Shown: piece by piece, positions 47,017 through 58,919 of the stretch
Numbering within the stretch: position 1 is the stretch's first letter
How the letters are laid out: the number at the start of each line of letters is the position of its first letter
Assembly: GCA_017303715.1 (NCBI GenBank)
Contig: JAFLBZ010000013.1
Span: 1-64,000, forward strand
DNA: 64,000 bases
Source: Rhodothermia bacterium
Lineage (GTDB): Bacteria > Bacteroidota > Rhodothermia > Rhodothermales > UBA2364
Direction of reading: 5' to 3'
Made by a program: the position numbers and the translations under genes
Notes under the pieces: generated by a model
Databases searched by the model: none
What the model was told of the DNA's origin: nothing
What the model saw: the letters and a program-made list of their open reading frames with translations, nothing else

Positions 47017-48432
47017 TCAATGCTTCATCCGAATCACCCAAGCCCAGTCGGTAGGTGGGTTTTGTCTAAGTGCTGGCGGCAGGGTGATTTGTGTCCCTGT
47101 TGGTGTTTTTTTCCACTTTAGTGGTTTTGCATAACCCAAAAGATGTACTTCTGAATTTTTTGGTGGCGTAAAGTGCGAAATGGTGAAAGACTCTGGCATT
47201 TTTTCACCATCCTTCGCCAAATAAAGTGCATACAGGTTATTTTGTTTGATGGTGAAGCGCCACGCATTTTCCACGTATGGGGCAATGGGTTTGGTTCCGT
47301 AGATGGCTTCCTGGTTCACCTTCATCCATCCCCCAAGTTCCTGCAACCGGACGTAGGCTTCGTCGTGCCATTCACCATCTGGGCCGGGAGCGATATTCAA
47401 TAAGAAATTACCCCCTTTGGCCACAATATCTGCCAAAAGATGAATCAGTTTTCGAGCGGGTTTATAGACATCATTCGGAACATAAGACCACGATCCGGCC
47501 ATGGTCATACACGTCTCCCAAGGGAAGTCGTGTGGTTTTTCGGGCACCTCTTGTTCGGGTGTGGTGTAGTTTTCGTATAAGCCGGGTACGGAGCGATCCA
47601 CGATAATAAGGCCCGGTTGGTGCTTACGTGCCATTGTAGCAATGCGCGACATATCCACATCTTGCCCAAAAGGAACGGTGGCCTGCCACGAGACCGCCGG
47701 ATCTATACTGGATTGTGGGCGAACCCATCCGCCATCCAACCACAAAATATCCATCTTCCCATAACCGGTCATCAGTTCCTCAATCTGGTTGTAGGTAAAG
47801 TCCTTAAAGCGTTCCCAACGTTCGGGATAACGTTTGATGTCATAATTCACATGCCGATCTTTTGGCGGAAAATAGGGCCACCAAAAGTTTTCGTTGTGCC
47901 AATCCGGTTTGGAAAAATAGGCCCCAATCATAAAGTCTTTTTTCCGGAAGGCCGAAAAGATTTCCTTGGTCACATCACTTTTGGGATTTGAGGAAAACGG
48001 TACTTGAGACGCTGTAATTTTGTAATCGGTTTGCTTGGTGTCGAACATCGAGAAGCCATCGTGGTGCTTGGTCGTAAAAACGACATACCGCATACCGGCT
48101 GCTTTTGCGGCTTCTGCCCATTTGTCTGGGTTAAACTTGACCGGATTGAATTGCGTGGGTAGGTTTTCATACGCTTTTTTGTATTCATACCAGTTGTTCG
48201 AATATGGCCCACGCCGAACCGTCCAGCCCTCGTCTTCTGGACATAACGACCACGATTCCACAATGCCCCACAAACTGTAAGCCCCCCAATGCATTAGCAA
48301 GCCAAACTTCAGGTCTTGCCACGCTGCAAGTTTTTCCACGACCAATGGATCATCTGGTGGGGTATAAGATTTTGAATGTTGGGCGATCGCCACAAATGGG
48401 AACAGTAACAGCAGGAAGAAAAACCGTTTCAT
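47017..48432 (-). CDS. Alpha-L-fucosidase, glycoside hydrolase family 29
   Basis: A 471-residue secreted protein (signal cut near AIAQ). The TIM barrel has LKFGLLMHWGAYS, the catalytic-site TTKHHDGFSMFD and the nucleophile D233 in MDILWLDGGW. A short C-terminal beta domain follows. GH29 enzymes remove alpha-fucose from glycans such as milk oligosaccharides, mucin and algal fucans. With the beta-galactosidase it forms a two-gene depolymerisation pair; no SusCD genes are in view. Confidence 0.92.
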   Translation of the reverse strand: MKRFFFLLLLFPFVAIAQHSKSYTPPDDPLVVEKLAAWQDLKFGLLMHWGAYSLWGIVESWSLCPEDEGWTVRRGPYSNNWYEYKKAYENLPTQFNPVKFNPDKWAEAAKAAGMRYVVFTTKHHDGFSMFDTKQTDYKITASQVPFSSNPKSDVTKEIFSAFRKKDFMIGAYFSKPDWHNENFWWPYFPPKDRHVNYDIKRYPERWERFKDFTYNQIEELMTGYGKMDILWLDGGWVRPQSSIDPAVSWQATVPFGQDVDMSRIATMARKHQPGLIIVDRSVPGLYENYTTPEQEVPEKPHDFPWETCMTMAGSWSYVPNDVYKPARKLIHLLADIVAKGGNFLLNIAPGPDGEWHDEAYVRLQELGGWMKVNQEAIYGTKPIAPYVENAWRFTIKQNNLYALYLAKDGEKMPESFTISHFTPPKNSEVHLLGYAKPLKWKKTPTGTQITLPPALRQNPPTDWAWVIRMKH

Positions 48433-48469
48433 GGGAGAAGTTGTTTTGCAACAAAGGTTGTCTTTAAAT

Positions 48470-49111
48470 TTAGGAATGGGGTGTCAATGGCGTATATAAA
48501 AGAGTCTCTATCCATTTGGCAGCATGGTGGGAAAGGGTTTCGTAGCTCAAGCGCTTAGGCAACTCGTTTGCCGGAACCCACTCAAGAGCCTCAATCTCTT
48601 CTTCTGCTTGGGCCACCAAAGGCGCATCCGCCGCCGCCATCAAATACCAATAGGTGGTTTTAAGGTCAAAAGTGTTCTTAAAAAGATTCAGATACCCGTG
48701 AAAAGTCGTTCCCAAGGCACAGATTAGGCGCAGATCTGTTGCACCGACTTCCTCTTTCACCTCTCGCAGGGCTGTTTCTTCATTCGTTTCCCCTTTGTCT
48801 TGTTTTCCTTTTGGTAAATCCCAAGCGCCTCGTCGGTACATAGTAAGTACCTCGCGGATATCGGCTTTCTCGCGCACCACATAACCACCACCAGCCACCA
48901 CTTGCCGGACAGGAAAATAGGGATGAAGGTTCAAAAAAAGATCGGGGGAGAGTTTCTTTTGATCTGGACGAATAGCCGACTTCATCACCACCAAAAGTGG
49001 CACATCTGTTTCTTTTAAGGTTAGATCGTCGGTCAAAGCCTCCGAGATAACGATTCCATTTTTGCGAATGTCGTCTAATTTGTCTTCCGAGACGGGTACG
49101 TAATAATACAT
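48470..49111 (-). CDS. NUDIX hydrolase
   Basis: About 213 residues from the ATG at 49111 (MYYYVPVSEDKL). A Nudix box GETNEETALREVKEEVG lies near 130, preceded by WDLPKGKQDKGE. The N-terminal 80 residues form an extra domain of unknown type (PVRQVVAGGGYVVREK leads into the Nudix fold). The substrate is not predictable. Confidence 0.82.
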   Translation of the reverse strand: MYYYVPVSEDKLDDIRKNGIVISEALTDDLTLKETDVPLLVVMKSAIRPDQKKLSPDLFLNLHPYFPVRQVVAGGGYVVREKADIREVLTMYRRGAWDLPKGKQDKGETNEETALREVKEEVGATDLRLICALGTTFHGYLNLFKNTFDLKTTYWYLMAAADAPLVAQAEEEIEALEWVPANELPKRLSYETLSHHAAKWIETLLYTPLTPHS

Positions 49112-49537
49112 GGCTGATAAAGTTTTTTCCAAAATACAAGAATTGAAGACAATACGCTATACACCTATCGCAGAAAAGAATAAACCGACGCCATCCCTTG
49201 ATGCCATCAAGAATAAGGGCGTACAACTTATTTGATAAGAACCCAGAAATGCTCTGTGATACAGGCGGTTTTTGTCTAAAAGTGGTCTTTACACCAGTTC
49301 TGAAGTATCAAAAAAATAAAATATTATTAATTTGAGACAGAAAACGTGACATCTATTTATAGTTTTTAAAATAATTTATTGTGAATTATTGATATAATTA
49401 CATTTATTAAGTTTTTGTTTTTATCGTGCTTAAGACAGATCGGGTTTGCTGCAAGACTGTCTCTGCGAGGTTTGGATATGGTTTTGGTATAAGGTTTGGG
49501 CGCTTTGTACACATCTTTCCTATACCACCTTAACCAC
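49112..49537. other. AT-rich intergenic region between divergent genes
   Basis: The stretch 49310-49430 is strongly AT-rich (AATAAAATATTATTAATTTG and similar). It should carry promoters for the NUDIX gene and for the large surface-protein gene. I see no convincing box and no small gene. Confidence 0.5.
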
Positions 49538-52500
49538 ATGGAAATGAGACAAGAAAAAACAGCTAGACCACATCGGGAGCAAGCAAAATTAGCGCATAGC
49601 AAAAAGCTTATTCCGCTTCTCTCCAATAAGGCTTGGCTACTCATCTGCATTGTCCTGCTTTGGATAATGCCTTCAGTAATGGTAGCACAAGCAATTTCAG
49701 GTAATGTTTTCAGGGACTTCAATGCCAATGGTACAAAAGACAATAGTGCTACATACAACGAAATCGGAGTAGGTGGCATTACTGTATCTTGTACCGATAG
49801 TGCAGGCGGAACGGGGACTACCACCACCAGTACTGCTACGGCGACGCTGGGGAACTACTCGCTGACAGGCTGTACAGGCGCAACGCGGGTAGAATTTGTT
49901 TGGACAAGGGCTGGGGACTATGCAAGTGTAGTGGGCGCTGGAAGTAATACCAGTGTACAATTTGTTAATGCAACACGTACTGGCATTAACTTTGGTATCA
50001 ATTATCCACAGCATTATACGTCCGAGACCAACCCAGAATATGTGGTCTCACAGTTTGAAGCAAACCGGCCACCTTCCTCGCAGCCTTTGGCTACTGCAAT
50101 GCTTAAAACCCGTTATAACGCGCGTGGAACAACCTATGGCTCTAACACTACTTCCATTGCACATGCTGCTGAAATTGGTGCTACTTGGGGATTGGCATAC
50201 GATCGTCCACGGAACTTGCTCTATGCTTCTTCTTTTGTTAAACGCCATGCTTCGATGGTAGATAACGACTCGGACGGGAAAGAAGACATAGGAGCAATCT
50301 ATTCGATCACGCCTACAGGTTCGCCAACCCTCTGGGCCGATTTGTCGGATTTAGGTATTGATTTCGGACTTTCACTGATGCCTTCCGTTGTAACACGTGC
50401 TTTACCTAACACGTTGACAGGACCATCTCATGACGCATCACTATTTTCCCTAATTGGAAAAATTGGCATTGGAGATATTGATATATCCGACAACTATGCC
50501 GACTTATACGTGATGAATTTGTATGACCAGAAGATATATACCATTGATATCCCCTCAAAAACCCTAAAAACCGCAAGCTCTGTTGTGCCGTCTCCTTGTA
50601 GTGGCGCCGTTGGGAATAGTCGCCCTTTCGGATTAAAATACTACCGAGGCAAAATCTATGTGGGGGCGGTTTGTGATGCCACCATTTCCAATCTGACGAA
50701 CGATCTTGTTGCCAAAATTTACTCCTACGATGGTGCTACATTCAATACAGAGCTGACAGTCCCACTCAATTACACCAAAGGCTATGTGTTTAAAGACATA
50801 GACGACAATAATGGTAATGGTCAGCAAGAAGAATGGGGGAAAAGTTGGAACCCTTGGTCGGATACAATGCCTGCCCCACTTTTTAGCTCCAGTCTTACAA
50901 GTCCTCAATCGCAGGTGATTCTTATGCCCCAGCCAATGCTCGTAAACATTGAGTTTGATGCGGATGAATCTATGATATTGGTATTTAACGATCGTTTTGG
51001 ACACCAAGCCGGCCAAGTAAACTACGGCCTTAATACGGCTAATACGACCACTTTTTATACCGCATTGGCAGGAGGTGACATCCTTCGAGCTTCATATGCA
51101 AGTAATGTATATACACTCGAAAATAGTGGAATTGTAGGAGGGCTTACAGGAAATACCTCAAACAATAATGGACTCGGTGGAGGAGAGTTTTACCATGGTG
51201 ACCACGACCTAAACAATTATCATGCAGAGAACATTATTGGCGGCTCGCTCATTTATCATGGCAAAGGTGAAGTTGCGGCTGTGGTTACAGATCCGATTGA
51301 GTATTGGACGGGAGGTGTTTACTTCTTTGATAATATAAATGGTGATGTAACGAATACAGATCGGTATCAACTTTATCAATCTACATTAGATAATACCAAG
51401 TTTGGTAAAGCTAATGGCCTAGGCGACATGGAACTGATGTCTTCTCCCGCACCCATAGAGATTGGTAACCGTGTGTGGTTGGATGCGGATAATGATGGCA
51501 TTCAAGACGCGGGCGAAGCAGGGATTAGCGGGGTGCAGGTTCAACTCATCAAAAGCGGTAGCACCATTTCTACGGTAACAACAGACGCAAACGGGAATTA
51601 TTTATTCTCAAGCGCTAGCGGTACAGACGTCACCGGAAAAGACTACGGCATCACGCAACTGACTCCAAACATGGCCTATACCGTGCGTTTTCCCGCGACG
51701 GCCACCGTTTCTGGAACAACGTACAACCTCACCACACAGGCGGCTGGAAGTAACCGTTTGATAGACTCCAATGCCCCTTCTAATGGTGATGTGAGCATTT
51801 TGGCGACCGATATTCCTATTTACGGGGCTAACAACCACAGCTTTGATGTGGGATATAGCTCAACCCCTCCGGGTTCTCTCACCGTTTCTAAGGCAGTAAC
51901 GGGCGCTCCGGGTGGCTTTGTCAGCCCCAACTTCTCGATTGTGGTGGATTGTTCGGACAATGCTTTTGACCAAACCTTGACGCTGATCAATGGCGGGAGT
52001 CAAACGATCAATAACATTCCGGCAGGAACGACGTGTACGGTCACTGAACCAACACAACCAGCCGCACCAGTGGGATATAGTTATGGCACACCTATGATTG
52101 CGCCGAGTGGTGCACAAACGATAACCTCTGGTGGAATCGTGACCATTACCGTTACGAATCCACTCAATAGCGTCAGTTGTCCTGTTATCACCGTCACCCC
52201 AAGCCCACTTGCAAATGGTACGGTTGGGACAGCCTACTCTGCAAGCCCTTCGGCAAGTGCCAGTTCGGGCGGGCCATACACCTATACTTGGAGTGCAACC
52301 GGTTTGCCGACAGGACTCGGTATCAATAGTGGTTCCGGATCCGTTACGGGAACACCAACGGTAACAGGAAGTGCCACTATTACGGCCAGTACAACCGTTG
52401 CAGGGCAGACTTGTACGGGTACGACCATGTTGACGGTAAGTCCCGCCGCCCCCGTTTGCACCACAATCACCAACGTTGCGACGATCCAATCTTTGAATGA

Positions 52501-53653
52501 AATAGACTCGGACTTGAGCGATAACGAAGACTCCGTGGACGTCTCGGCCAACTGTACGATTTTCGACTTGGCCTTAGACAAAAGGTTGGCAACAGGACAG
52601 GCTTCAACAGTAGCCGTTGGAGATTTGGTGAACTTCGAGATTACAGTCTATAACCAAGGTTCGATTACGGCTACGGGCATTCAAATCACGGATTATGTAG
52701 ATACGACAAAGTTCGATGCGTTTTCAGTGACCGATAACCCATCCGGGACGACAACGGGCAGCGTGACGTTGCCATATTCGTGGAGTGCAGGCGGGGTAGC
52801 GACGATCACAGGCTCCTTGACGGCAAACCAAAATTTGAAACTGCCCGTTAAACTCCGAATCAAAGCAGGCGCAACCGGAACGGCAACAAACACCGCTGAA
52901 ATCAGTGCCGCCACAGGTGGAACCGATATAGACTCCACTCCTGACGGTACGAATGGAAATACAAGTGGGGAGCAAGCCCCAAATCTTGAAGATAACCAAA
53001 TTGGAGAGAATGGAACTGGTGCGAATGATGAAGATGACCATGACCCAGCCAGTGTGACGGTCGCAGCCTCGTGCGTTATCAATACGCCCACCGTTACCCC
53101 AACCTGTAATGACAATGGTACGTCCAGCGATCCGAGCGATGACACCTTCACGTTTACGATCTCGACAACGGCAACAAATGGCGGCACAAGCTACAAGGTG
53201 GACAAGATCAGCCCCGCACCAACAGCAACCGTTTTTGCAACTGTGAACTATGGTGCAACGAGCGCGGCGAGTTCTGCCTTCCCAATTTCCGGTGGCAACC
53301 TCACGCTCACCCTAACGGACAATACGACCACAACGTGTTCGCTCACACCGGTTACGGTAACGGCTCCGCCCACGTGTTCGAGTGTTGTGCCAACGGCCGA
53401 TCTGGAACTGACGAAAACCTCCAGTAGTCCTGTGGTGCGTCCGGGAGATACCCTCACCTATACCCTCACATTGGTGAACAAAGGCCCCGGCACAGCCAAT
53501 GGTGTTGTGGTGCGGGATGTGGTTCCCGCCGGATTAACCTTTGTAAGTGCCACCACTGCAACGGGTTCGTACAGCAATGCAACAGGACTTTGGACGGTGG
53601 GCAATATCGCCCCCGGAACCTATACCCTCACGATTAATGTGACGGTGAACTAA
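49538..53653 (+). CDS. Large surface protein with SdrD-B, DUF11 and Ig-like domains
   Basis: A 1371-residue protein from the ATG at 49538 (a TTG at 49496 is in frame upstream). The signal segment (LLICIVLLWIMPSVMVAQ) is preceded by a long basic N-region. Then come an SdrD-B-like domain (ISGNVFRDFNANGTKD), a large beta-rich part to about 640, another SdrD-B domain (IGNRVWLDADNDGIQDAGE), a DUF5979-like domain (GSLTVSKAVTGAPGGF), a putative Ig domain (PLANGTVGTAYSASPSAS), and two DUF11 domains (last one LELTKTSSSPVVRPGDTLTY). It stops within the last DUF11 at TINVTVN with no C-terminal sorting domain. It is likely an adhesin or surface-layer type protein; whether its C-terminus is complete is open. 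Confidence 0.85.
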   Translation: MEMRQEKTARPHREQAKLAHSKKLIPLLSNKAWLLICIVLLWIMPSVMVAQAISGNVFRDFNANGTKDNSATYNEIGVGGITVSCTDSAGGTGTTTTSTATATLGNYSLTGCTGATRVEFVWTRAGDYASVVGAGSNTSVQFVNATRTGINFGINYPQHYTSETNPEYVVSQFEANRPPSSQPLATAMLKTRYNARGTTYGSNTTSIAHAAEIGATWGLAYDRPRNLLYASSFVKRHASMVDNDSDGKEDIGAIYSITPTGSPTLWADLSDLGIDFGLSLMPSVVTRALPNTLTGPSHDASLFSLIGKIGIGDIDISDNYADLYVMNLYDQKIYTIDIPSKTLKTASSVVPSPCSGAVGNSRPFGLKYYRGKIYVGAVCDATISNLTNDLVAKIYSYDGATFNTELTVPLNYTKGYVFKDIDDNNGNGQQEEWGKSWNPWSDTMPAPLFSSSLTSPQSQVILMPQPMLVNIEFDADESMILVFNDRFGHQAGQVNYGLNTANTTTFYTALAGGDILRASYASNVYTLENSGIVGGLTGNTSNNNGLGGGEFYHGDHDLNNYHAENIIGGSLIYHGKGEVAAVVTDPIEYWTGGVYFFDNINGDVTNTDRYQLYQSTLDNTKFGKANGLGDMELMSSPAPIEIGNRVWLDADNDGIQDAGEAGISGVQVQLIKSGSTISTVTTDANGNYLFSSASGTDVTGKDYGITQLTPNMAYTVRFPATATVSGTTYNLTTQAAGSNRLIDSNAPSNGDVSILATDIPIYGANNHSFDVGYSSTPPGSLTVSKAVTGAPGGFVSPNFSIVVDCSDNAFDQTLTLINGGSQTINNIPAGTTCTVTEPTQPAAPVGYSYGTPMIAPSGAQTITSGGIVTITVTNPLNSVSCPVITVTPSPLANGTVGTAYSASPSASASSGGPYTYTWSATGLPTGLGINSGSGSVTGTPTVTGSATITASTTVAGQTCTGTTMLTVSPAAPVCTTITNVATIQSLNEIDSDLSDNEDSVDVSANCTIFDLALDKRLATGQASTVAVGDLVNFEITVYNQGSITATGIQITDYVDTTKFDAFSVTDNPSGTTTGSVTLPYSWSAGGVATITGSLTANQNLKLPVKLRIKAGATGTATNTAEISAATGGTDIDSTPDGTNGNTSGEQAPNLEDNQIGENGTGANDEDDHDPASVTVAASCVINTPTVTPTCNDNGTSSDPSDDTFTFTISTTATNGGTSYKVDKISPAPTATVFATVNYGATSAASSAFPISGGNLTLTLTDNTTTTCSLTPVTVTAPPTCSSVVPTADLELTKTSSSPVVRPGDTLTYTLTLVNKGPGTANGVVVRDVVPAGLTFVSATTATGSYSNATGLWTVGNIAPGTYTLTINVTVN

Positions 53654-53672
53654 GCCAGTTCTTTCAATAGCC

Positions 53673-53721
53673 TAAACCGCAAAAAGCCTCGTAGCCCTAA
53701 AAACTACGAGGCTTTTTTTTA
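53673..53721 (+). terminator. Strong intrinsic terminator after the surface-protein gene
   Basis: AAAAGCCTCGTAG and CTACGAGGCTTTT are perfect arms around a CCCTAAAA loop, followed by eight T's. Confidence 0.95.
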
Positions 53722-53739
53722 TGGTTGTAATTGGGTGGG

Positions 53740-56216
<2,477 letters not shown>

Positions 56217-56244
56217 CTACGCTTGGTTTGTATTTGCCAAAGTC

Positions 56245-57552
56245 TTATTGACCAAGCAGTTTGGTAATGGCTTCTCGGTCGAGAGTCGCCACTTGGAGGG
56301 TGTCTGCTCCCGGTATTGCAAATGCCTTACCGTTCACCATGATGCGGGCATTTTTGAGACCGCCTTCCAACTTAAGGGATTGCCTCACATACACGGGCTG
56401 GTTTTTAAACTTCACGGCCAATGTGTCCCCCAATTCAACCCAAACGGGGAAGCGCGGCTTGGTATCCGGTGTTAACTTCATACCAGAAATGGGCTTATCT
56501 ACCGAGACAATAGAGACCATAAAGCTATCGGGAAGTGCGGATTTGGAAGCAGGCTTGGGCTTGGTCGTGTCTGTTGTAGCGGCGCCTGTATTCGTCGTAG
56601 TTTGGTCTGTGGTAACGGATTCGTTCGTAGGTAGCAAACTTCCACCATCTGCGGCTTTCCATTCGCTATAAATAAACCACACAAAAACAGTTAAGACAGC
56701 AACGACGGCAAGGGGAACCAACACTTTAAACCAGTTGATACCATCAGAGTCCGATTCCAAACTCCGAATTGGCGGTGAAGGAGGGCGGATGCCACGGGTG
56801 TCGTCAAAAACAATGGGTTGCGCTTTGGGAGCGGCTTTGGAGGTGGTGTCAGGGTCTTTTACGGGTGGAGGAGAAAAGGTTAATTTGATCGGTTCTTTTG
56901 GAGCCTCTGTCTCCGTTAAGGGTACACTTTCCGAGGATGAGTCCGTTTTCGTAGCGGGTGGTGTTGGTGGGATTTCTGCTTCAACCAATGTCTTTGGAGG
57001 TGCGACTACCTTGGGTTCGACTTGCGCCAATGAGGTTTCGGTAGGTGCTGTGATATTGGGTGCATTTTCCTGACGGGTTTTTGGGGTTTTTCGCGTTTTT
57101 TGCGCTACCGTCTTTTCTGTTGTAGGCTGTTCTTTGGAAACTTCTGGTTTTGGAGCCGCCTCAATAAGGGTTTTGACGTTCTCGGCAGGTGCTACTGGTT
57201 TGTTTTGGGGTTTGGCACCACTGCTTGTAGCAGAACGCACCACCACAGATTCTGGATTGATAAAGCCCTTTAATGCGCCGGAGTATTGCCCTTGGAGCAT
57301 TTCATCTAAACTGGCGGCGGCCACCTCTTTTGGCACATTGAGTGCGTCGGCCAAGGTTCGGACAAAAGCCTTCAGGTAAACGGTGTTAAACCGTGGATGA
57401 CCAAGAAGCGCACTCCGTTCAAATTCCTCAAGGATGTCAGCCGTCACCAAGGTGATCCGGCTTAAGTCTGCAATGGAGACGTTTCTGGATTCCCGAATTC
57501 GCCGAAAGTCATCGGCAAATGCATTTCGGGTGCTGTTTTCCGGCTGATCCAT
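56245..57552 (-). CDS. RodZ-like helix-turn-helix membrane protein
   Basis: About 435 residues from the ATG at 57552 (MDQPENSTRNAFADDF); the frame continues upstream into a tRNA gene and cannot be used. An N-terminal HTH (RRIRESRNVSIADLSRITLV and TADILEEFE) is followed by a long Pro/Thr/Lys-rich cytoplasmic linker (about 110-270), one span (VLVPLAVVAVLTVFVWFIYS, near 295) and a C-terminal DUF4115-like beta domain ending in LDREAITKLLGQ. This layout is that of RodZ, the MreB-linked shape factor, or of related membrane-bound regulators. Confidence 0.8.
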   Translation of the reverse strand: MDQPENSTRNAFADDFRRIRESRNVSIADLSRITLVTADILEEFERSALLGHPRFNTVYLKAFVRTLADALNVPKEVAAASLDEMLQGQYSGALKGFINPESVVVRSATSSGAKPQNKPVAPAENVKTLIEAAPKPEVSKEQPTTEKTVAQKTRKTPKTRQENAPNITAPTETSLAQVEPKVVAPPKTLVEAEIPPTPPATKTDSSSESVPLTETEAPKEPIKLTFSPPPVKDPDTTSKAAPKAQPIVFDDTRGIRPPSPPIRSLESDSDGINWFKVLVPLAVVAVLTVFVWFIYSEWKAADGGSLLPTNESVTTDQTTTNTGAATTDTTKPKPASKSALPDSFMVSIVSVDKPISGMKLTPDTKPRFPVWVELGDTLAVKFKNQPVYVRQSLKLEGGLKNARIMVNGKAFAIPGADTLQVATLDREAITKLLGQ

Positions 57553-57637
57553 ATTTAACAAGGTGGGGTCTTGATTGATTAAAAGGTGGGATGCACGTTT
57601 AGCGTCAATATAAAATAAAAAAACCTCGACATAAAAT

Positions 57638-57687
57638 AAAAAAAGCCCGACCCCAAAAACAGGATCGAGACTTTTTATCGGGTCGGG
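57638..57687 (-). terminator. Intrinsic terminator overlapping the tRNA-Pro 3' end
   Basis: On the minus strand CCCGACCC (57687-57680) pairs with GGGTCGGG (57653-57646), followed by CTTTTTTT. The first five bases of the 5' arm are the last acceptor-stem bases and the discriminator of the tRNA. Confidence 0.7.
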
Positions 57688-57756
57688 AAGACAGGATTTG
57701 AACCTGCGGCCCCCAGCACCCCATGCTGGTGCGCTACCGGACTGCGCCACTTCCCG
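57683..57756 (-). tRNA. tRNA-Pro (anticodon GGG)
   Basis: The cloverleaf is complete on the minus strand: acceptor CGGGAAG with CTTCCCG, D arm GCGC/GCGC, anticodon stem CCAGC/GCTGG with loop ATGGGGT (anticodon GGG), T arm GCAGG with loop TTCAAAT, and discriminator A. CCA is not encoded. It lies between fbp and the RodZ-like gene. Confidence 0.95.
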
Positions 57757-57849
57757 TTCTAAAGATTTGTAAAATACGGCAGCAAGGCACACGGCGCAAG
57801 ACAAGGATGTTGCTTTGACGTTGATTTCATGTGCGGAGCCGTTATGCGG

Positions 57850-58872
57850 TCAATGAAGGTTTCCCCAAACACGGATGGATTCTTCGACATCACGCACCAT
57901 ACCTTCCGTACCTATGTAAATTGGGGTTCTTTGGTGTAAGGTTTGGGGTTTGATTTCTAAAATGCGGCGGTGTCCGTCGGTAGCACGTCCTCCGGCTTGT
58001 TCAATTAAGAATGCCATCGGATTGGCCTCGTACATGAGCCTGAGTTTACCGGATGGGCTACGGGTATCCGCTGGATAGATATAGACGCCCCCTTTTATCA
58101 GATTTCGGTGAAAATCTGCTACGAACGATCCAATATAACGAGAGGTGTAAGGACGTGTACCGTCTGGGGCTTCTTCTTGTACCCATTTGATGTACTTTTT
58201 GAGGCCAAGGGGCCATGAGTGATAGTTGCCTTCATTAATCGAATAGATTTTGCCGAGGTCTGGGACGCGCATGTTGGGATGGGACAGGATAAACTCGCCA
58301 ATAGAGGGGTCTAACGTAAAACCGTTTACACCACTTCCGGTAGTATAGACCAACATCACGGAAGAGCCATAGAGGATGTATCCAGCGGCGATCTGGTTGA
58401 CGCCGGGCTGAAGGGCGTGCTCCAATTCAGGGTGTTCAACCCCATCAGGAAGTCGGAAAATGCTAAAAATCGTTCCGATGGAGACATTTACATCAATATT
58501 CGCAGAGCCGTCTAAGGGATCCATTAGGACGATATATCGGCCTGCTTTCTCTCCATTTGAGGGGCGGATGGGAATGGCTTCGGCATGTTCTTCCGACCCT
58601 ATCATGCAGCATTCCCCGCCTCGTTCTAAGGCTTTAACAAATTCCTCGTGTGCAAGGCGGTCTAATTTCTGCTGAATTTCGCCTTGAACGTTGGTTTCGC
58701 CTGAGCTACCTAAAATGTCCACCAATCCTGCACGCCGAACATCTCGTTGGACAACCTTTGCGGCAATACTGATATCACGGATAAGGCGAGAAAAAGCGCC
58801 AGTAGAACCACGAACAGCATCTTGGCGATCCACAATGAATTGCTCAAGCGTAAGGAGACGATTAGTACTCAT
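57850..58872 (-). CDS. fbp: Fructose-1,6-bisphosphatase class I
   Basis: A 340-residue protein of normal class I length. The metal-site motif is MDPLDGSANIDVNVSIGTIF and the sugar-phosphate loop is VGSFVADFHRNLIKGG, with LYEANPMAFLIEQAGG near the end. SEEH (IGSEEHAE) provides the first metal glutamates. It performs the gluconeogenic step from fructose 1,6-bisphosphate to fructose 6-phosphate. It is the last gene of a three-gene run with a glycosyltransferase and a deacetylase-like gene. Confidence 0.95.
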   Translation of the reverse strand: MSTNRLLTLEQFIVDRQDAVRGSTGAFSRLIRDISIAAKVVQRDVRRAGLVDILGSSGETNVQGEIQQKLDRLAHEEFVKALERGGECCMIGSEEHAEAIPIRPSNGEKAGRYIVLMDPLDGSANIDVNVSIGTIFSIFRLPDGVEHPELEHALQPGVNQIAAGYILYGSSVMLVYTTGSGVNGFTLDPSIGEFILSHPNMRVPDLGKIYSINEGNYHSWPLGLKKYIKWVQEEAPDGTRPYTSRYIGSFVADFHRNLIKGGVYIYPADTRSPSGKLRLMYEANPMAFLIEQAGGRATDGHRRILEIKPQTLHQRTPIYIGTEGMVRDVEESIRVWGNLH

Positions 58873-58919
58873 AAGAATTTGGAGAAAAAAGACTATAAAG
58901 AACCGGAAGCGCTTCCGAA

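Noticed and set aside
51860-52489. 209-codon antisense ORF rich in Cys, Arg and Gly
   Set aside because: Mirror of the Thr/Gly-rich surface-protein repeats; no independent evidence.
57553-57804. N-terminal extension of the RodZ-like frame
   Set aside because: It would be translated through the tRNA-Pro gene and its terminator; the ATG at 57552 matches the family start.
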